Of a stretch of 64,000 nucleotides of DNA, positions 52,927 to 62,215 are shown one piece after another. Both the position numbers and the translations under genes were made by a program. The first letter of the stretch is position 1; the number at the start of each line of letters is the position of its first letter. The notes beneath the pieces are model-generated. The model was given only the letters and a program-made list of their open reading frames with translations, did no database searches and was not told where the DNA came from. The DNA lies in assembly GCA_963834405.1 (NCBI GenBank), contig CAWIBX010000007.1, positions 1,116,001 to 1,180,000 of the forward strand, read 5' to 3'. Origin of the DNA: Bog-473 sp963834405 (lineage in GTDB: Bacteria; Actinomycetota; Acidimicrobiia; Acidimicrobiales; RAAP-2).

Positions 52927-53535
52927 TTAGTCGAGCTTGCCGGGCTGCCACCCGAGCGCCAGCTTCCCCAGCCCGGGGCCGTCCTCGGCCCACACGTGGC
53001 AGGTGTTGGTGAGGAAGGACAGGCGGCCGTCGCCCGTCGGGTACTGGCCGTCCCCCTTCTCGACCCGCCAGGCGGCCGCCGAGGGCGTCGACTGCACGAC
53101 GACCGGCCCGAGCGCGCGGGCGAGGAACTCCAGGTGGCTGCAGCCCCGCTCGCGCCCGAAGCGCTCCTGCACCGCGTTCGTGTAGCCCCGCCCCACCGAC
53201 AGGCCGATCAGGTCGCGGAAGCTCGGCTCAATGGCGGTGCACTCGGCGTGGGGGAAGGAGTGCATGGTGGCCGCCGCGTCGACGATGCGCAGGTCGGGGC
53301 GGTGGACCACGATGCCCAGCTCCATGACGTGCAGGTCACGCGGCCCGTACCTGCCCCCGGCCCAGGGGCGCTGATCGTGCAGCGTCCCGAGTACGCAGAA
53401 GTAGTCGTCGCGCTGGAACACCTCCATGGTGATGGTGCGGCGGTGGACCGGGTCCTCGTCGGAGCCCGGCGGTGGGCGCAGCGCGGCGACGGTCGGCGGG
53501 GGCGCGGCGTGATCCGGCGCAGGGGCCTCAGGCAC
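52927..53535 (-). CDS. DUF2889 family protein
   Basis: A 202-residue protein of the DUF2889 family. Family landmarks include 'VHRRTITMEVFQRDDYF', 'RPDLRIVDAAATM', 'LIGLSVGRGYTNAV' and 'RGCSHLEFLARALGP'. The function is unknown; the family often accompanies aromatic or lipid catabolism genes in actinobacteria. The start overlaps the stop of the histidine phosphatase gene by eight bases. The 169 bases beyond its stop contain no gene. Confidence 0.85.
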   Translation of the reverse strand: MPEAPAPDHAAPPPTVAALRPPPGSDEDPVHRRTITMEVFQRDDYFCVLGTLHDQRPWAGGRYGPRDLHVMELGIVVHRPDLRIVDAAATMHSFPHAECTAIEPSFRDLIGLSVGRGYTNAVQERFGRERGCSHLEFLARALGPVVVQSTPSAAAWRVEKGDGQYPTGDGRLSFLTNTCHVWAEDGPGLGKLALGWQPGKLD

Positions 53536-54151
53536 CGGGCGATTGTGGCGTCCCGCCGCCCGCGGGCGCCAACGCCACCTCGTTGAACCCGTGCAGGATG
53601 GGGGCGTCGCGGTTCCACCCGATGCGGGTGACCGAGGCGGTCTTCAGGTGGAGGCGCCAGTAGAGATCGAGGGTCCCGAGGGCCCAGGCTACGGCCGCCT
53701 TTATCGGGGTCACGTGGCTCACCACCACCACGTCGCCGCCGGGGCGCCGGGCCGCGCCGCCCTCGGCGAACAGCTCCTCGCAGGCGGCCGAGACGCGCCG
53801 GTCGACCTCGGCGAGCGTCTCGCCGCCGGCGGGCCGGAAGTCGCGGTCGCTCTGCCAGCGCTGCCACACCTCGGCCGGGATGCCGCCGAGCGGCTGGCAC
53901 TCGAACTCGCCGTAGTCGATCTCGACCCAGCGCTCGTCGACGGTGACCGGGGCGCCGAGGTCGAGCAGCGCGGCCGTGTCGCGGGCGCGGCGGAGCGGGC
54001 TGGTGCGGACCTCGGCCACGGGGTCGGGCAGCAGCGCGCGGGCGGCGAGAATCTGGGTGCGGCCGAGCGGAGTCAGCTCCGCGTCGGTGCGCCCGAGCAG
54101 GAGGCCCTGCGCGTTGGCCACCGACTCGCCGTGGCGCACCAGGATCAACAC
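53528..54151 (-). CDS. Histidine phosphatase (phosphoglycerate mutase-like)
   Basis: A 207-residue histidine phosphatase superfamily enzyme. The catalytic motif is 'LILVRHGESVANAQG' (Arg-His-Gly), the second Arg is in 'VRTSPLRRARDTA' and the second His in 'VVVVSHVTPIKAAV'. The GTG at 54151 gives the normal family start. It lies next to a zinc-ribbon protein on the same strand, an arrangement seen in actinobacteria with alpha-ribazole-phosphatase/RNase-H-associated genes. The substrate is not predictable. Confidence 0.88.
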   Translation of the reverse strand: MLILVRHGESVANAQGLLLGRTDAELTPLGRTQILAARALLPDPVAEVRTSPLRRARDTAALLDLGAPVTVDERWVEIDYGEFECQPLGGIPAEVWQRWQSDRDFRPAGGETLAEVDRRVSAACEELFAEGGAARRPGGDVVVVSHVTPIKAAVAWALGTLDLYWRLHLKTASVTRIGWNRDAPILHGFNEVALAPAGGGTPQSPGA

Positions 54152-54176
54152 GGGCGCATGGTGGCGCGACGCCGGC

Positions 54177-54896
54177 TCACACCGGGACGAGGATGCGGCC
54201 GCACTGCTCGCAGGTCGCCACCTCGCCGGGCGGCAGCCTGCGGATCTTCTCGACCTCGACCGAGGCCAGCTCGAGGTGGCAGCCGTCGCAGCGGTTCCCG
54301 AGGAGGCGCGCCGCACCGGTGCCCTTGAGGCGCGCCCGCAGCGTCTCGTAGCGGTCGGACAGCGCGGTGGGCAGCTGGGCCGCCTCGGTCGTCCGCTGGC
54401 GCGCGGTGGTGGCCATTTCGCCGTCGATGTCGCGGGCGGCGTCGGCCACCCGGGCGCGCAGCTCGTCGGCCTGGGTGCGCAGGGACGCCAACTGCTCATC
54501 GAGCGCGGACAGCTCGGCGTCGATGGGGTCCTGGTCCAGCATGGCCGCCAGCTCGAGCTCCTCCAGATCGGCCCGGCGCTGGGTGAGGTGGCGCACCTCC
54601 TCGCTCATGGCCTGGAGGTCGCGGGCCGACGTGCCCTTGGCGGCGTACATGCGCTGTTCGAGGAGGCCGCGGCGCTCGCTGATCTGCCCGATCTGCTTCT
54701 CGAGCTCCTTCTGGGTGTCGCTCAGCACGGCACGCCGCGCGGCGGCGTCCTGCTTCTCGGCCTGCAGGACGGCGACCTGGGTCTCGACCGCGGTGAGGCC
54801 GGACGTCTCGGCGAGGGCGTCGCGCCGGTGCTGCAGCTGGGTGAGCGCGATATCGAGGTCCTGGACGGCGAGGAGGTGGCCGAGGGTGTCGGTCAT
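54177..54896 (-). CDS. Coiled-coil C4 zinc-ribbon protein
   Basis: A 239-residue protein. Most of it (about 10-170) is a long helical coiled coil rich in Glu, Gln and Arg. A C-terminal zinc ribbon follows with two Cys pairs ('NRCDGCHLEL' and 'ATCEQCGRIL'). This is the actinobacterial zf-RING/CT398-like family. Its role is unclear; RNA- or DNA-linked scaffolding is proposed for relatives. The ATG overlaps the Nudix stop by four bases and it lies 25 bases before the phosphatase gene. Confidence 0.88.
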   Translation of the reverse strand: MTDTLGHLLAVQDLDIALTQLQHRRDALAETSGLTAVETQVAVLQAEKQDAAARRAVLSDTQKELEKQIGQISERRGLLEQRMYAAKGTSARDLQAMSEEVRHLTQRRADLEELELAAMLDQDPIDAELSALDEQLASLRTQADELRARVADAARDIDGEMATTARQRTTEAAQLPTALSDRYETLRARLKGTGAARLLGNRCDGCHLELASVEVEKIRRLPPGEVATCEQCGRILVPV

Positions 54897-55462
54897 GTGA
54901 GGTCCGCCGGTGCCTCGTAGGCGGCCCGGGCCCGGCGGAGCCCGTCTCCGAGCACCGGGTCGACCAGCGCCAGCGCCTCGTCCCAGCCGCACCAGCGCGC
55001 GTCGGGGCTCTCCCCCGGCGGCGGCTTGGGATCGGCGTCCTCGCCGACGAGGAGGTAGCGCAGATCGAGATGGACGTGGCCGAGGGCCGCGTCGTGCACG
55101 TCGATCTGGAGGAGCCGGGGCCCGCCGTCGGGGTGGGCGACGGCGATTCCGAGCTCCTCTTCGGCCTCGCGCCGGGCGGCGGCTTCGGGGGGCTCGCCTG
55201 GGTCGATGTGGCCGCCGGGCTGCATCCAGATGCCGAGACGCTTGTGACGGTGCAACACCGTGCCGCGCGGGCCGACGACGATGCCCGACGCCGTCACGTG
55301 CGTGGGGTCGGCGTGCTCGTCGCAGGGCGCTGGGAGCCGATCCAGCTCGGCCAGGAGGCGGCGCCGGGACTCCTCCTCACGTGGGGAGGCGGGCTCGTAG
55401 CCCTCGACGAGGGTCCGGAGGTCCGCCGTGCCGGCGCCGACCCCGGCGCCCGTTGAGCTCAC
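54893..55462 (-). CDS. Nudix hydrolase
   Basis: A 189-residue Nudix protein. The Nudix box is 'GGHIDPGEPPEAAARREAEE' followed by ELGI. The fold covers about residues 45-180, and a short N-terminal helical region precedes it. Nudix enzymes hydrolyse nucleoside diphosphates linked to other groups; the exact substrate is not evident. The GTG at 55462 is preferred because upstream codons are Arg-rich. It is translated with the zinc-ribbon protein by overlap. Confidence 0.9.
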   Translation of the reverse strand: MSSTGAGVGAGTADLRTLVEGYEPASPREEESRRRLLAELDRLPAPCDEHADPTHVTASGIVVGPRGTVLHRHKRLGIWMQPGGHIDPGEPPEAAARREAEEELGIAVAHPDGGPRLLQIDVHDAALGHVHLDLRYLLVGEDADPKPPPGESPDARWCGWDEALALVDPVLGDGLRRARAAYEAPADLT

Positions 55463-55473
55463 CGGGCTCAGGG

Positions 55474-56283
55474 TTAGCACAGATGCCCTTTGAGCACCGT
55501 GGTGGCGTGGCCGGCGATGCGCACACGCTCGCCGTCGGGGCACACGGTGAAGGTGGCGCCGCGGGGCGACAGCTGCAGTGCGACCAGCTCGTCCTGGCCG
55601 AGGGCTTTTTGCCAATAGGGGCCGGCCACGCACTGGGCCGAACCGGTGGCGGGGTCCTCGGGGATGCCGACGTTGGGCCCGAACACGCGCAGCACGTAGT
55701 CGGCGTCGGTGGCCTCGTTAGTCGGGTCGCCGGCGGCGGTCAGCAGCAGCGCGTTGGCCCCGGTGGCGGCGATGGCGTCGAGGTCGGGCTCGTACTCACC
55801 GACCAGAGCGGCGAACGACAGCACGACGAAGACGAAGAACCTGGTGCGCCCGGTCTCCACGATGGCGTCGGCCGGCCACTGCCCCTTGAGCGCGTCGGGC
55901 AGCGGCGAGGGCGCCGGCGGGTCGGCCGGGAAGTCCAGCACGACGAGGGCGCCGTCGAAGGAGGCGCGCAGCGGCCCGCTGCGGGTGTGGAAGGTCAGGG
56001 TTGCGGCCCCGTCCACCCGCCCCGCCTCGCGCAGGGCGTGGGCGGCCGCCAGGGTGGCGTGGCCGCACAGGTCGATCTCGACGGCCGGGCTGAACCAGCG
56101 CAGCCCGAAGGCGGCCGGGTCCTCGGTCGGGGTGAGGAAGGCCGTCTCGGCGATGCCGAGCTCGAAGGCGACGGACTGCATGCGGGCGTCGTCGATCGGC
56201 TCCTCCAGGACGCACACACCGGCGGGGTTGCCGCCGAAGGGCACGTCGCTGAACGCGTCGACCCACGTGATGGCGATGCTCAT
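55474..56283 (-). CDS. PhzF-family isomerase/epimerase-like protein
   Basis: A 269-residue PhzF-like protein. Landmarks are 'VDAFSDVPFGGNPAGVCVL', 'AETAFLTP' (catalytic Glu), 'EIDLCGHATLAAAHAL' and 'IPEDPATGSAQCVAG'. The family catalyses isomerisations in phenazine and amino-acid-like compounds. The start overlaps the aminotransferase stop by four bases, so both enzymes may act on related amino-acid substrates. No other phenazine genes are present. Confidence 0.9.
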   Translation of the reverse strand: MSIAITWVDAFSDVPFGGNPAGVCVLEEPIDDARMQSVAFELGIAETAFLTPTEDPAAFGLRWFSPAVEIDLCGHATLAAAHALREAGRVDGAATLTFHTRSGPLRASFDGALVVLDFPADPPAPSPLPDALKGQWPADAIVETGRTRFFVFVVLSFAALVGEYEPDLDAIAATGANALLLTAAGDPTNEATDADYVLRVFGPNVGIPEDPATGSAQCVAGPYWQKALGQDELVALQLSPRGATFTVCPDGERVRIAGHATTVLKGHLC

Positions 56284-57572
56284 GGTGTCCACGATGCTAA
56301 GCGGGCCAGTGCATCGTGCAGGACGTCGTCGCGCTTGCAGAAGGCCCACCGCACGAGGGAGGCGCCCGCGTCGGGGTCGGCGGGGTCGTAGAAGACCGAG
56401 CTCGGGACCGCGACGACGCCGCAGCGCGCGGGCAAGGCGAGGCAGTACTCGAGGGCGCTGTGGCCCGGCGCCACGCCGGCGACGTCCGTGGTCGCGAAGT
56501 AGGTGGCGGCGGGGCGGTAGACGGTGTGGCCGAGCGCCTCCAGGCCGTTGCAGAACAGGTCGCGCTTGGCGGCGAGCTCGGCGGCGAAGGCGTGCATGGC
56601 GTCGGGCGGGTAGGCCAGGCCGGCCGCGATCGCCAGCTGCAGCGGCGCCGCACTGGTGTAGGTCAGGAACTGCTTGGCCGCCCGCACGGCCGCCACGAGC
56701 GGGGCGGGGCCGCTGACCCAGCCCACCTTCCAGCCGGTGAAGGAGAACGTCTTGCCGCCCGAGGAGATGGTGAGGGTGCGCTCGCGCATCCCGGGCCGGG
56801 TGGCCAGCGGCAGGTGGGTCCCGTCGAAGACGAGGTGTTCGTAGACCTCGTCGGTCACCGCCAGGAGGTCGTGGGTGCGGCACAGGGCGGCGACCTCATC
56901 CAATTCCTCGGTCGAGAAGACCTTGCCCGTCGGGTTGTGCGGGGTGTTGAGGAGGATGAACCTGGTGCGCGGGCCGACGGCTTTCGCCAGCGCCTCGGAG
57001 TCGTAGGACCAGCCGGGCGGGTGGAGGCGCACGAAGCGGGGCACGGCGCCGGCCATGGAGGCGCAGGCGGCGTAGGAGTCGTAGGACGGCTCGAACATGA
57101 CGACCTCGTCGCCGGGCTCGCACAGTGCGAGGAACGTGGCGGCGATGGCCTCGGTGGCGCCGACGGTGACGAGGACCTCGTCGTCGGGATCGAGCTTGAG
57201 CCCGTACCAGGAGCGCTGATGTTCGGCGACGGCGTGACGCAGCTCGGGGACGCCGCCGCCCGGCGGGTACTGGTTGTGGCCGGCCCGGATGGCGGCGACG
57301 GCGACCTCGCGCAGCTCCTCGGGTCCGTCGGTGTCGGGGAAGCCCTGGCCGAGGTTGACGCTGCCCGTCCGCGTCGCCAGCTCGGACATGGTGGCGAAGA
57401 TGGTTTCCGTGAACGGCCGGAGGCGGCGGGCCAGGGGGTTGGAGTTGGGGTTGGGGTTGGGGTTGGGGTTGGGGTTGGGGTTGGCGGGGGCCTCGGCGGG
57501 GGCGGGGTGCTCCTCCGCGGCGGCCACCGCGTCGATCGTACCAATGGCGATTTTGGCGGTGCGCTGTCGCAT
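56280..57572 (-). CDS. Class I/II pyridoxal-phosphate aminotransferase with Asn-Pro repeat
   Basis: A fold-type I aminotransferase of 430 residues. Landmarks are 'NLGQGFPDTDGPEELREVA', 'YPPGGGVPELRHAVA', 'LNTPHNPTGKVFS' and 'TISSGGKTFSFTGWKVGW' (PLP Lys in SGGKTFS). It belongs to the DapL/KAT-like group (N-succinyldiaminopimelate or kynurenine aminotransferase-like). The first ~45 residues are unlike homologues and contain eight Asn-Pro-type dipeptides encoded by the GGGGTT repeat. GTG 57527 could be the true start. The gene is only 16 bases from a divergent gene. Confidence 0.88.
   Translation of the reverse strand: MRQRTAKIAIGTIDAVAAAEEHPAPAEAPANPNPNPNPNPNPNSNPLARRLRPFTETIFATMSELATRTGSVNLGQGFPDTDGPEELREVAVAAIRAGHNQYPPGGGVPELRHAVAEHQRSWYGLKLDPDDEVLVTVGATEAIAATFLALCEPGDEVVMFEPSYDSYAACASMAGAVPRFVRLHPPGWSYDSEALAKAVGPRTRFILLNTPHNPTGKVFSTEELDEVAALCRTHDLLAVTDEVYEHLVFDGTHLPLATRPGMRERTLTISSGGKTFSFTGWKVGWVSGPAPLVAAVRAAKQFLTYTSAAPLQLAIAAGLAYPPDAMHAFAAELAAKRDLFCNGLEALGHTVYRPAATYFATTDVAGVAPGHSALEYCLALPARCGVVAVPSSVFYDPADPDAGASLVRWAFCKRDDVLHDALARLASWTP
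57435..57482. repeat. GGGGTT hexanucleotide microsatellite (8 units)
   Basis: Eight tandem hexamers, seven GGGGTT and one GGAGTT, lie inside the 5' coding part of the aminotransferase. On the coding strand they read AACCCC, giving Asn-Pro. The G-rich strand could form a quadruplex. Slippage by whole units keeps the frame. Confidence 0.9.
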
Positions 57573-57588
57573 ATGGTCTGCGCCCGAC

Positions 57589-58422
57589 GTGCTGACGGTC
57601 GCCAACTACAACATGCACTGCGGGATCGATGGGTGGGGACGGCCCTACGACTATCTCGGGGTGATTGCGTCCTTCGGGGCCGACATCATCGTGCTGGAGG
57701 AGGCGTGGACCGTTGCCGGCGAGGAGGGTGACGGGCAGGCGGAGCGGGCGGCGGGACAGCTGGGCTACCAGGTGGTGACGCACCCGCTGGGCGAGGGCCG
57801 GCGTATCCGCCCCCAGCCGGACGCGACCGACACCTGGATCGCCCGGCCGATCTGGTTCGAAGACCACAAGCCGCTCTACATGGACGGCCTGCGGCCCGAG
57901 TCCCGCCGCGTGATGGGGATGGAGCGCTGGCGCGACGCCGAGCAGGGGTCGTTGGGCGTGGCGGTGCTGGTGCGGCCGGACTGGGTTCTGGAGGATGTGC
58001 GCGTGGTCTCGATGGGCGTGCTGCCGATGGACCGGACCCGGCGGGCCGCGCTGGTGGTCGACCTGACGGTGGAGGGGCTGGCGTTGTCGGTCGTGGGGAC
58101 GCACATGGCGCACATCCACTTCGGGGCGCATCGCAACTGGGCCGAACTGCGGCGGGCGCTGCGTGTGGGGTCCGGGGGGTCCGCCGCCCGGCCGGATGCG
58201 GTGCTGGCGGGCGACATGAACACGTGGAGCCCGGTGGTCTCCTTCTTCATGCCAGGGTGGCGGCGGGCGGTGCGGGGGGCGTCGTGGCCGGCGTGGCGGC
58301 CGCACAGCCAGATCGACCACATCTTGCTGCGGGGGTCCCGGTTGCGGGCCGTGTCCGGCTCCGTGCTCCCGGACTCAGGGTCGGACCACCGGCCGGTGCG
58401 GGCGGAGCTGGAGGTGGTGTGA
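57589..58422 (+). CDS. Endonuclease/exonuclease/phosphatase family hydrolase
   Basis: A 277-residue EEP-superfamily hydrolase. Metal and catalytic residues are visible in 'VANYNMHCG' (Asn), 'IVLEEAW' (Glu), 'VGTHMAHIHFG' (His), 'VLAGDMNTWSPV' (Asp, Asn), 'QIDHILLRG' (Asp-His) and 'SGSDHRPVRAEL' (Asp-His). The set is complete. Substrates of this family range from DNA to phospholipids. The GTG start leaves a 16-base gap to the divergent aminotransferase. The stop overlaps the lipoprotein start. Confidence 0.9.
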   Translation: MLTVANYNMHCGIDGWGRPYDYLGVIASFGADIIVLEEAWTVAGEEGDGQAERAAGQLGYQVVTHPLGEGRRIRPQPDATDTWIARPIWFEDHKPLYMDGLRPESRRVMGMERWRDAEQGSLGVAVLVRPDWVLEDVRVVSMGVLPMDRTRRAALVVDLTVEGLALSVVGTHMAHIHFGAHRNWAELRRALRVGSGGSAARPDAVLAGDMNTWSPVVSFFMPGWRRAVRGASWPAWRPHSQIDHILLRGSRLRAVSGSVLPDSGSDHRPVRAELEVV

Positions 58423-59051
58423 GGGGGCGGGTGTTGAGTCGGGTGCCGGTGCTCGGACGGGCGCTGGTGCCCGTGCTCGTGCTCGTGGTCGTGCTCGGGG
58501 GCGGGGTGGTCGCGACGGCGTGTTCGTCGGGCGGCGGCGGGTCGGCGGCGGGGACGTCGACCAGCACGACGCGGGCGGGGGCGGCACCCCGGGTCCCGGT
58601 ATCGGTGCCGTCGACGAGCACCACGGGCGCCAGCGGGAGCGAGGGGTCGACGACCACGACGGGCGCGGGCGCAGCGGGCGGGGGCGGGGGCGCCGGCGGC
58701 CCCACGCCGACGCTCGGCGCGGCCGGGGCGTTCGGTGCCAACGGAGTGGGGTTCGGCGCGGTGCGGCCGACCGAGATCTCGCTCGGGGGCGACCCGACCG
58801 GCATGGTGACCGCCATCACGTGGCAGTCGTGGGGCGGGGCGCAGGCGAGCGGGACCGGTACAAGCACCTACGTCGCGCCGGGGCAGTCGGTGGCGCAGGG
58901 CACGCAGGAGACGGCGACGGTTCTCGCCTCCGGCCTCGGCACGTGCAAGGGCGCGCCCGCCTACCAGCAGGTGGTGTGGTACTTCCCCCAGCAGGGGCAG
59001 ACGCCGGCGGACAACGGCGGCACCCCGATTCAGGCCTGCAGCGGGCCCTGA
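58419..59051 (+). CDS. Putative lipoprotein
   Basis: A 210-residue exported lipoprotein. A hydrophobic stretch (VLVPVLVLVVVLGGGVVATA without its first residues) ends at a lipobox-like 'VATAC', followed by a Gly/Ser/Thr-rich linker and a ~110-residue domain containing 'PTEISLGGDPTGMVTAITW' and 'VWYFPQQGQTP'. Two further Cys could form a disulfide. The GTG overlaps the EEP stop (GTGA). I do not recognise the domain. Confidence 0.75.
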   Translation: MRGRVLSRVPVLGRALVPVLVLVVVLGGGVVATACSSGGGGSAAGTSTSTTRAGAAPRVPVSVPSTSTTGASGSEGSTTTTGAGAAGGGGGAGGPTPTLGAAGAFGANGVGFGAVRPTEISLGGDPTGMVTAITWQSWGGAQASGTGTSTYVAPGQSVAQGTQETATVLASGLGTCKGAPAYQQVVWYFPQQGQTPADNGGTPIQACSGP

Positions 59052-59082
59052 GGGGGATTGGGGCTCCGGTTCCGGGTCTGGG

Positions 59083-60759
59083 TCACGACGCCGGGTGCCC
59101 GGGCGCCAGCGCGGTGACCGCCTCGTCGACCGACGCGTAGAGGTGGTCCTCGCCGATGCGGGAGGCCAGGCCCGACCGCTGAAGGGCCGTAAGGAGGTGG
59201 CCCCCGGCCCGGGCCAGCCCGAAGGTGATGCCGTCGCGTTCGCACATCTTGACCACGCGTCCGAGAGCGCGGGCGCCCGTGAAGTCGAGGTCCGACATGC
59301 CGATCGTGTCGAGTACGAGCACGCGCACGTCGTGCCGTTCTGCCCTCGCACTGGCCAGCGCTTCCCCAACCTCCTCACGGAAATGGACTGCATTGGCGAA
59401 CCAGAGGGGCGTGGCGAACAACACGACCAGCACGTTCGGCACCTCGGACGCCTGGGGATTTTCGAGCGGCGACCAGCTCGTGGTGCCGGCGATACGGCCG
59501 AGCACGTGCAGTTGAGGCCGCGCACCCAGCCGGATGCGATCGAGGATCGCGAGGCCGACGGCGACGGCGATGCCCTGCTCCACACCGATCAGAACGACGG
59601 CGAGGAGCGTCACCGCTGCCAGGCCGAACTCGAGGAGGTCGAAGCGGAAGATCGCGATTAGGTCGTGCCCGTTGAAAAGGCGCAACGCGACGTAGATCAG
59701 GATCGCCGCGAGGGTGGCAAGGGGGACGTTCTTCAGGATGCCGGCCACAGGGATGAGGACGGCGACGACGAGGGCCGCCCCGATCGCTCCCGCCTGCGTG
59801 CGCCCGCCCGCCTGCGCCACCGCGCCGGTGCGGGGCGGGCTGGCATTGACCGGGAACGAGCCGGCGAGGCCCGAGACGACGTTGCCGGCGCCAACCGCGA
59901 AGAAGTCGCGCCCGACGTCGACGTCGTACTCGCCGAGGTCGGCGAACCCGCGCGTCGTTGCCGCGGTCTGGGTCAGCACCACCAGGGCCACAACCGCGGC
60001 CAACGGAGCCAGGTTGTCGAGGGTTGACCACGAGATACCGGTCAGACCGAAGTGCGGGACGCCGGTGTGGATGGTGCCCAAGAGCGGGACGCCGTGCGCC
60101 TGGAGGTCGAAGGCGACCACCAACACCATGGAGCCGACCAGCGCGATGAGCGCGCCGGGGATACGCCGGTCGATGCGGTGGCTCACGAACATGACGACGA
60201 GCACGCCCAGGCCGATGCCGAGGGCCCAGCCGTTGACTTCGTTCAGCTGGTTGAAGACGTAGGCGACGCGGTGCTGGTTCGACCCGGTGGTCGACGGGAT
60301 CCCGAGCAGGTCCGGGAGCTGATGGATCACGATGATCACCGCGACACCCGACAGGAAGCCGGTGACGATGGGGGCCGAAAGGAACTCGGCGACCCAGCCC
60401 AGGCGAAGAAGGCTGACGAGCACGAGCATGAGACCCACCATCACCGCCAGGATCTCGACGAGGTCCACGTAGCGCGGCGAGCCGACCACGGCCAGGCTCG
60501 CGACGCCGGCGGCGAAGAGTGGGGCGATGGTGGAGTCCCCGCCGACGGACGCCTGCGGGCTGGAGCCGAGCAGGGCGAACAGCAGCGTCCCCGCGATGAA
60601 GGCGTAGAAGCCGGTGATCGGGGGCATGCCCGCCAGGCGCGACGTGGCCAGCTGCTCGGGGACGACGATGACGAGGAGGGTGATGCCGGCGACCAGGTCG
60701 GCGGACGCCCATTCCCGCCGGTACCCGCGCAGCGACAGGAGGACGGGCGGGCGTCGCAC
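59083..60759 (-). CDS. SulP/SLC26-family anion transporter with STAS domain
   Basis: A 558-residue transporter. The membrane domain (about 1-400, 11-13 helices) shows 'ADLVAGITLLVIVVPEQLA', 'PPITGFYAFIAGTLLFALLG' and 'FFAVGAGNVVSGLAGSFPVN'. The C-terminal STAS domain (about 430-550) has 'VLVLDTIGMSDLDFTGARAL'. SulP proteins carry sulfate, bicarbonate or dicarboxylates. The substrate is not predictable. It is divergent from the decarboxylase gene with a 61-base gap. Confidence 0.92.
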   Translation of the reverse strand: MRRPPVLLSLRGYRREWASADLVAGITLLVIVVPEQLATSRLAGMPPITGFYAFIAGTLLFALLGSSPQASVGGDSTIAPLFAAGVASLAVVGSPRYVDLVEILAVMVGLMLVLVSLLRLGWVAEFLSAPIVTGFLSGVAVIIVIHQLPDLLGIPSTTGSNQHRVAYVFNQLNEVNGWALGIGLGVLVVMFVSHRIDRRIPGALIALVGSMVLVVAFDLQAHGVPLLGTIHTGVPHFGLTGISWSTLDNLAPLAAVVALVVLTQTAATTRGFADLGEYDVDVGRDFFAVGAGNVVSGLAGSFPVNASPPRTGAVAQAGGRTQAGAIGAALVVAVLIPVAGILKNVPLATLAAILIYVALRLFNGHDLIAIFRFDLLEFGLAAVTLLAVVLIGVEQGIAVAVGLAILDRIRLGARPQLHVLGRIAGTTSWSPLENPQASEVPNVLVVLFATPLWFANAVHFREEVGEALASARAERHDVRVLVLDTIGMSDLDFTGARALGRVVKMCERDGITFGLARAGGHLLTALQRSGLASRIGEDHLYASVDEAVTALAPGHPAS

Positions 60760-60820
60760 CAGGACATCTTCGCCGACGGGGCGCCTCGGGCCGTTGAATC
60801 GCCCGAATAGTCTCGGGCCA

Positions 60821-62215
60821 ATGAGCGACTACCCCTACGCCGACCGTTTCGCCGTCCACCGCACTCTGCCGGAGGCGGGAACGAGCCGCGAGGAGGTGCT
60901 CGCGCAGCTGCACGCCATGGCCGGGGAGGAGGACGCCTTCTGGGAGACCGGGAAGTGCTCGGGCACCATGTACTGCGGCGACCACGACCACTACCGGTTC
61001 ATGAACGAAGCCTTCGGGCTCTTTGCGCACGTGAACGTCTTGCAGCGAGACATGTGCCCGAGCGCCACCAAGTTCGAGGCGGAGATCATCTCCATGACGC
61101 TGGGGCTGCACGGCGGCTCGGCGGCGGCCGCGGCCGGTGACGACCCGTGCGGCCTGGTGACGACGGGCGGGACGGGGAGCATCTTGCACGCGATCCTGGC
61201 GTACCGGGAGCACGCGGCCGCGACCCGGGGGGTCCGTTCGCCGAACGTGATCAAGCCCGAGACGGCACACCCCGCGTTCGACAAGGCGTGCCACCTGTTC
61301 GGTGTGGAACTGCGGCGGGCGCCCATCGACCCGGTCACGACGGAGGTCGACGTCGAGTGGGTGCGCGACCACATAGACGACCAGACGATCGCCCTGATCG
61401 GCTCGGCCTGCAATTACGGCTACGGGACGGTCGATCCCATCGGCGCGCTGTCGGACGTGGCGCTGGAGCGGGGGGTGGGTCTGCACGTCGACGGCTGCCT
61501 GGGCGGGTTCATCCTGCCCTTCGGGCGCGAGCTGCGCTACGACATCCCGCTCTTCGACTACCGGGTGCCCGGCGTGACCTCCATGTCGGCGGACACCCAC
61601 AAGTACGGCTACGCCTTCAAGGGTTCCTCGGTGCTCACCTTCCGGTCGAAGTCGTTGCGCAACGCCCAATACTTCTACCTGACCGACTGGAGCGGCGGGA
61701 AGTACACCTCGCCCGGCATGGAAGGGTCGCGCTCGGGCGGGCTCATCGCGGCGACGTGGGCTGCCATGGTGCAGCTCGGCCACTCGGGGTACCTGGAGTA
61801 TGCCAAGCAGATCTTCGAGACGTCTTTCGCGATGCAGGCAGCGGTGTTGTCGCACCCGGAGCTCCGGCTGGTCGGCAAGCCGACGTTCCTGTTCTCTTTC
61901 ACCTCCGACGAGTTCGACATCTACCACGTCAACGACTTCATGCGCGGACGGGGGTGGCGGTTCAACGGGCAGCAGTACCCGAACGCGCTGCACATGGCGG
62001 TGACCCGGCCCCAGACGCAAGCGTCGGTGGTCCCGTCGTTTGCGGCGGACCTCGCCGACGCGGTGTCGTATGCCAAAGAGCACGCAGGCGAGGCGCCGCG
62101 CTCGGGGGCGATCTACGGCGGCGTGGCCGGCGGCATGACCGAGGAAGCCGACGAGTTCATCCGCGCCGTCATGGCGGACATGCTCGACTCCCAGTCGTCC
62201 ATCCCCGAGAAGTGA
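60821..62215 (+). CDS. PLP-dependent decarboxylase / sphingosine-1-phosphate lyase-like
   Basis: A 464-residue group II PLP enzyme. The closest landmarks are sphingosine-1-phosphate lyase-like: 'GTMYCGDHDHYRFMNEAFGL', 'GLVTTGGTGSILHAILAYR', 'LHVDGCLGGFILPFGRE' and 'MSADTHKYGYAFKGSSVL' (PLP-binding Lys). The length is near that of bacterial homologues. It should act on an amino acid or a phosphorylated long-chain base. The stop overlaps the start of the next gene by four bases. Confidence 0.88.
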   Translation: MSDYPYADRFAVHRTLPEAGTSREEVLAQLHAMAGEEDAFWETGKCSGTMYCGDHDHYRFMNEAFGLFAHVNVLQRDMCPSATKFEAEIISMTLGLHGGSAAAAAGDDPCGLVTTGGTGSILHAILAYREHAAATRGVRSPNVIKPETAHPAFDKACHLFGVELRRAPIDPVTTEVDVEWVRDHIDDQTIALIGSACNYGYGTVDPIGALSDVALERGVGLHVDGCLGGFILPFGRELRYDIPLFDYRVPGVTSMSADTHKYGYAFKGSSVLTFRSKSLRNAQYFYLTDWSGGKYTSPGMEGSRSGGLIAATWAAMVQLGHSGYLEYAKQIFETSFAMQAAVLSHPELRLVGKPTFLFSFTSDEFDIYHVNDFMRGRGWRFNGQQYPNALHMAVTRPQTQASVVPSFAADLADAVSYAKEHAGEAPRSGAIYGGVAGGMTEEADEFIRAVMADMLDSQSSIPEK

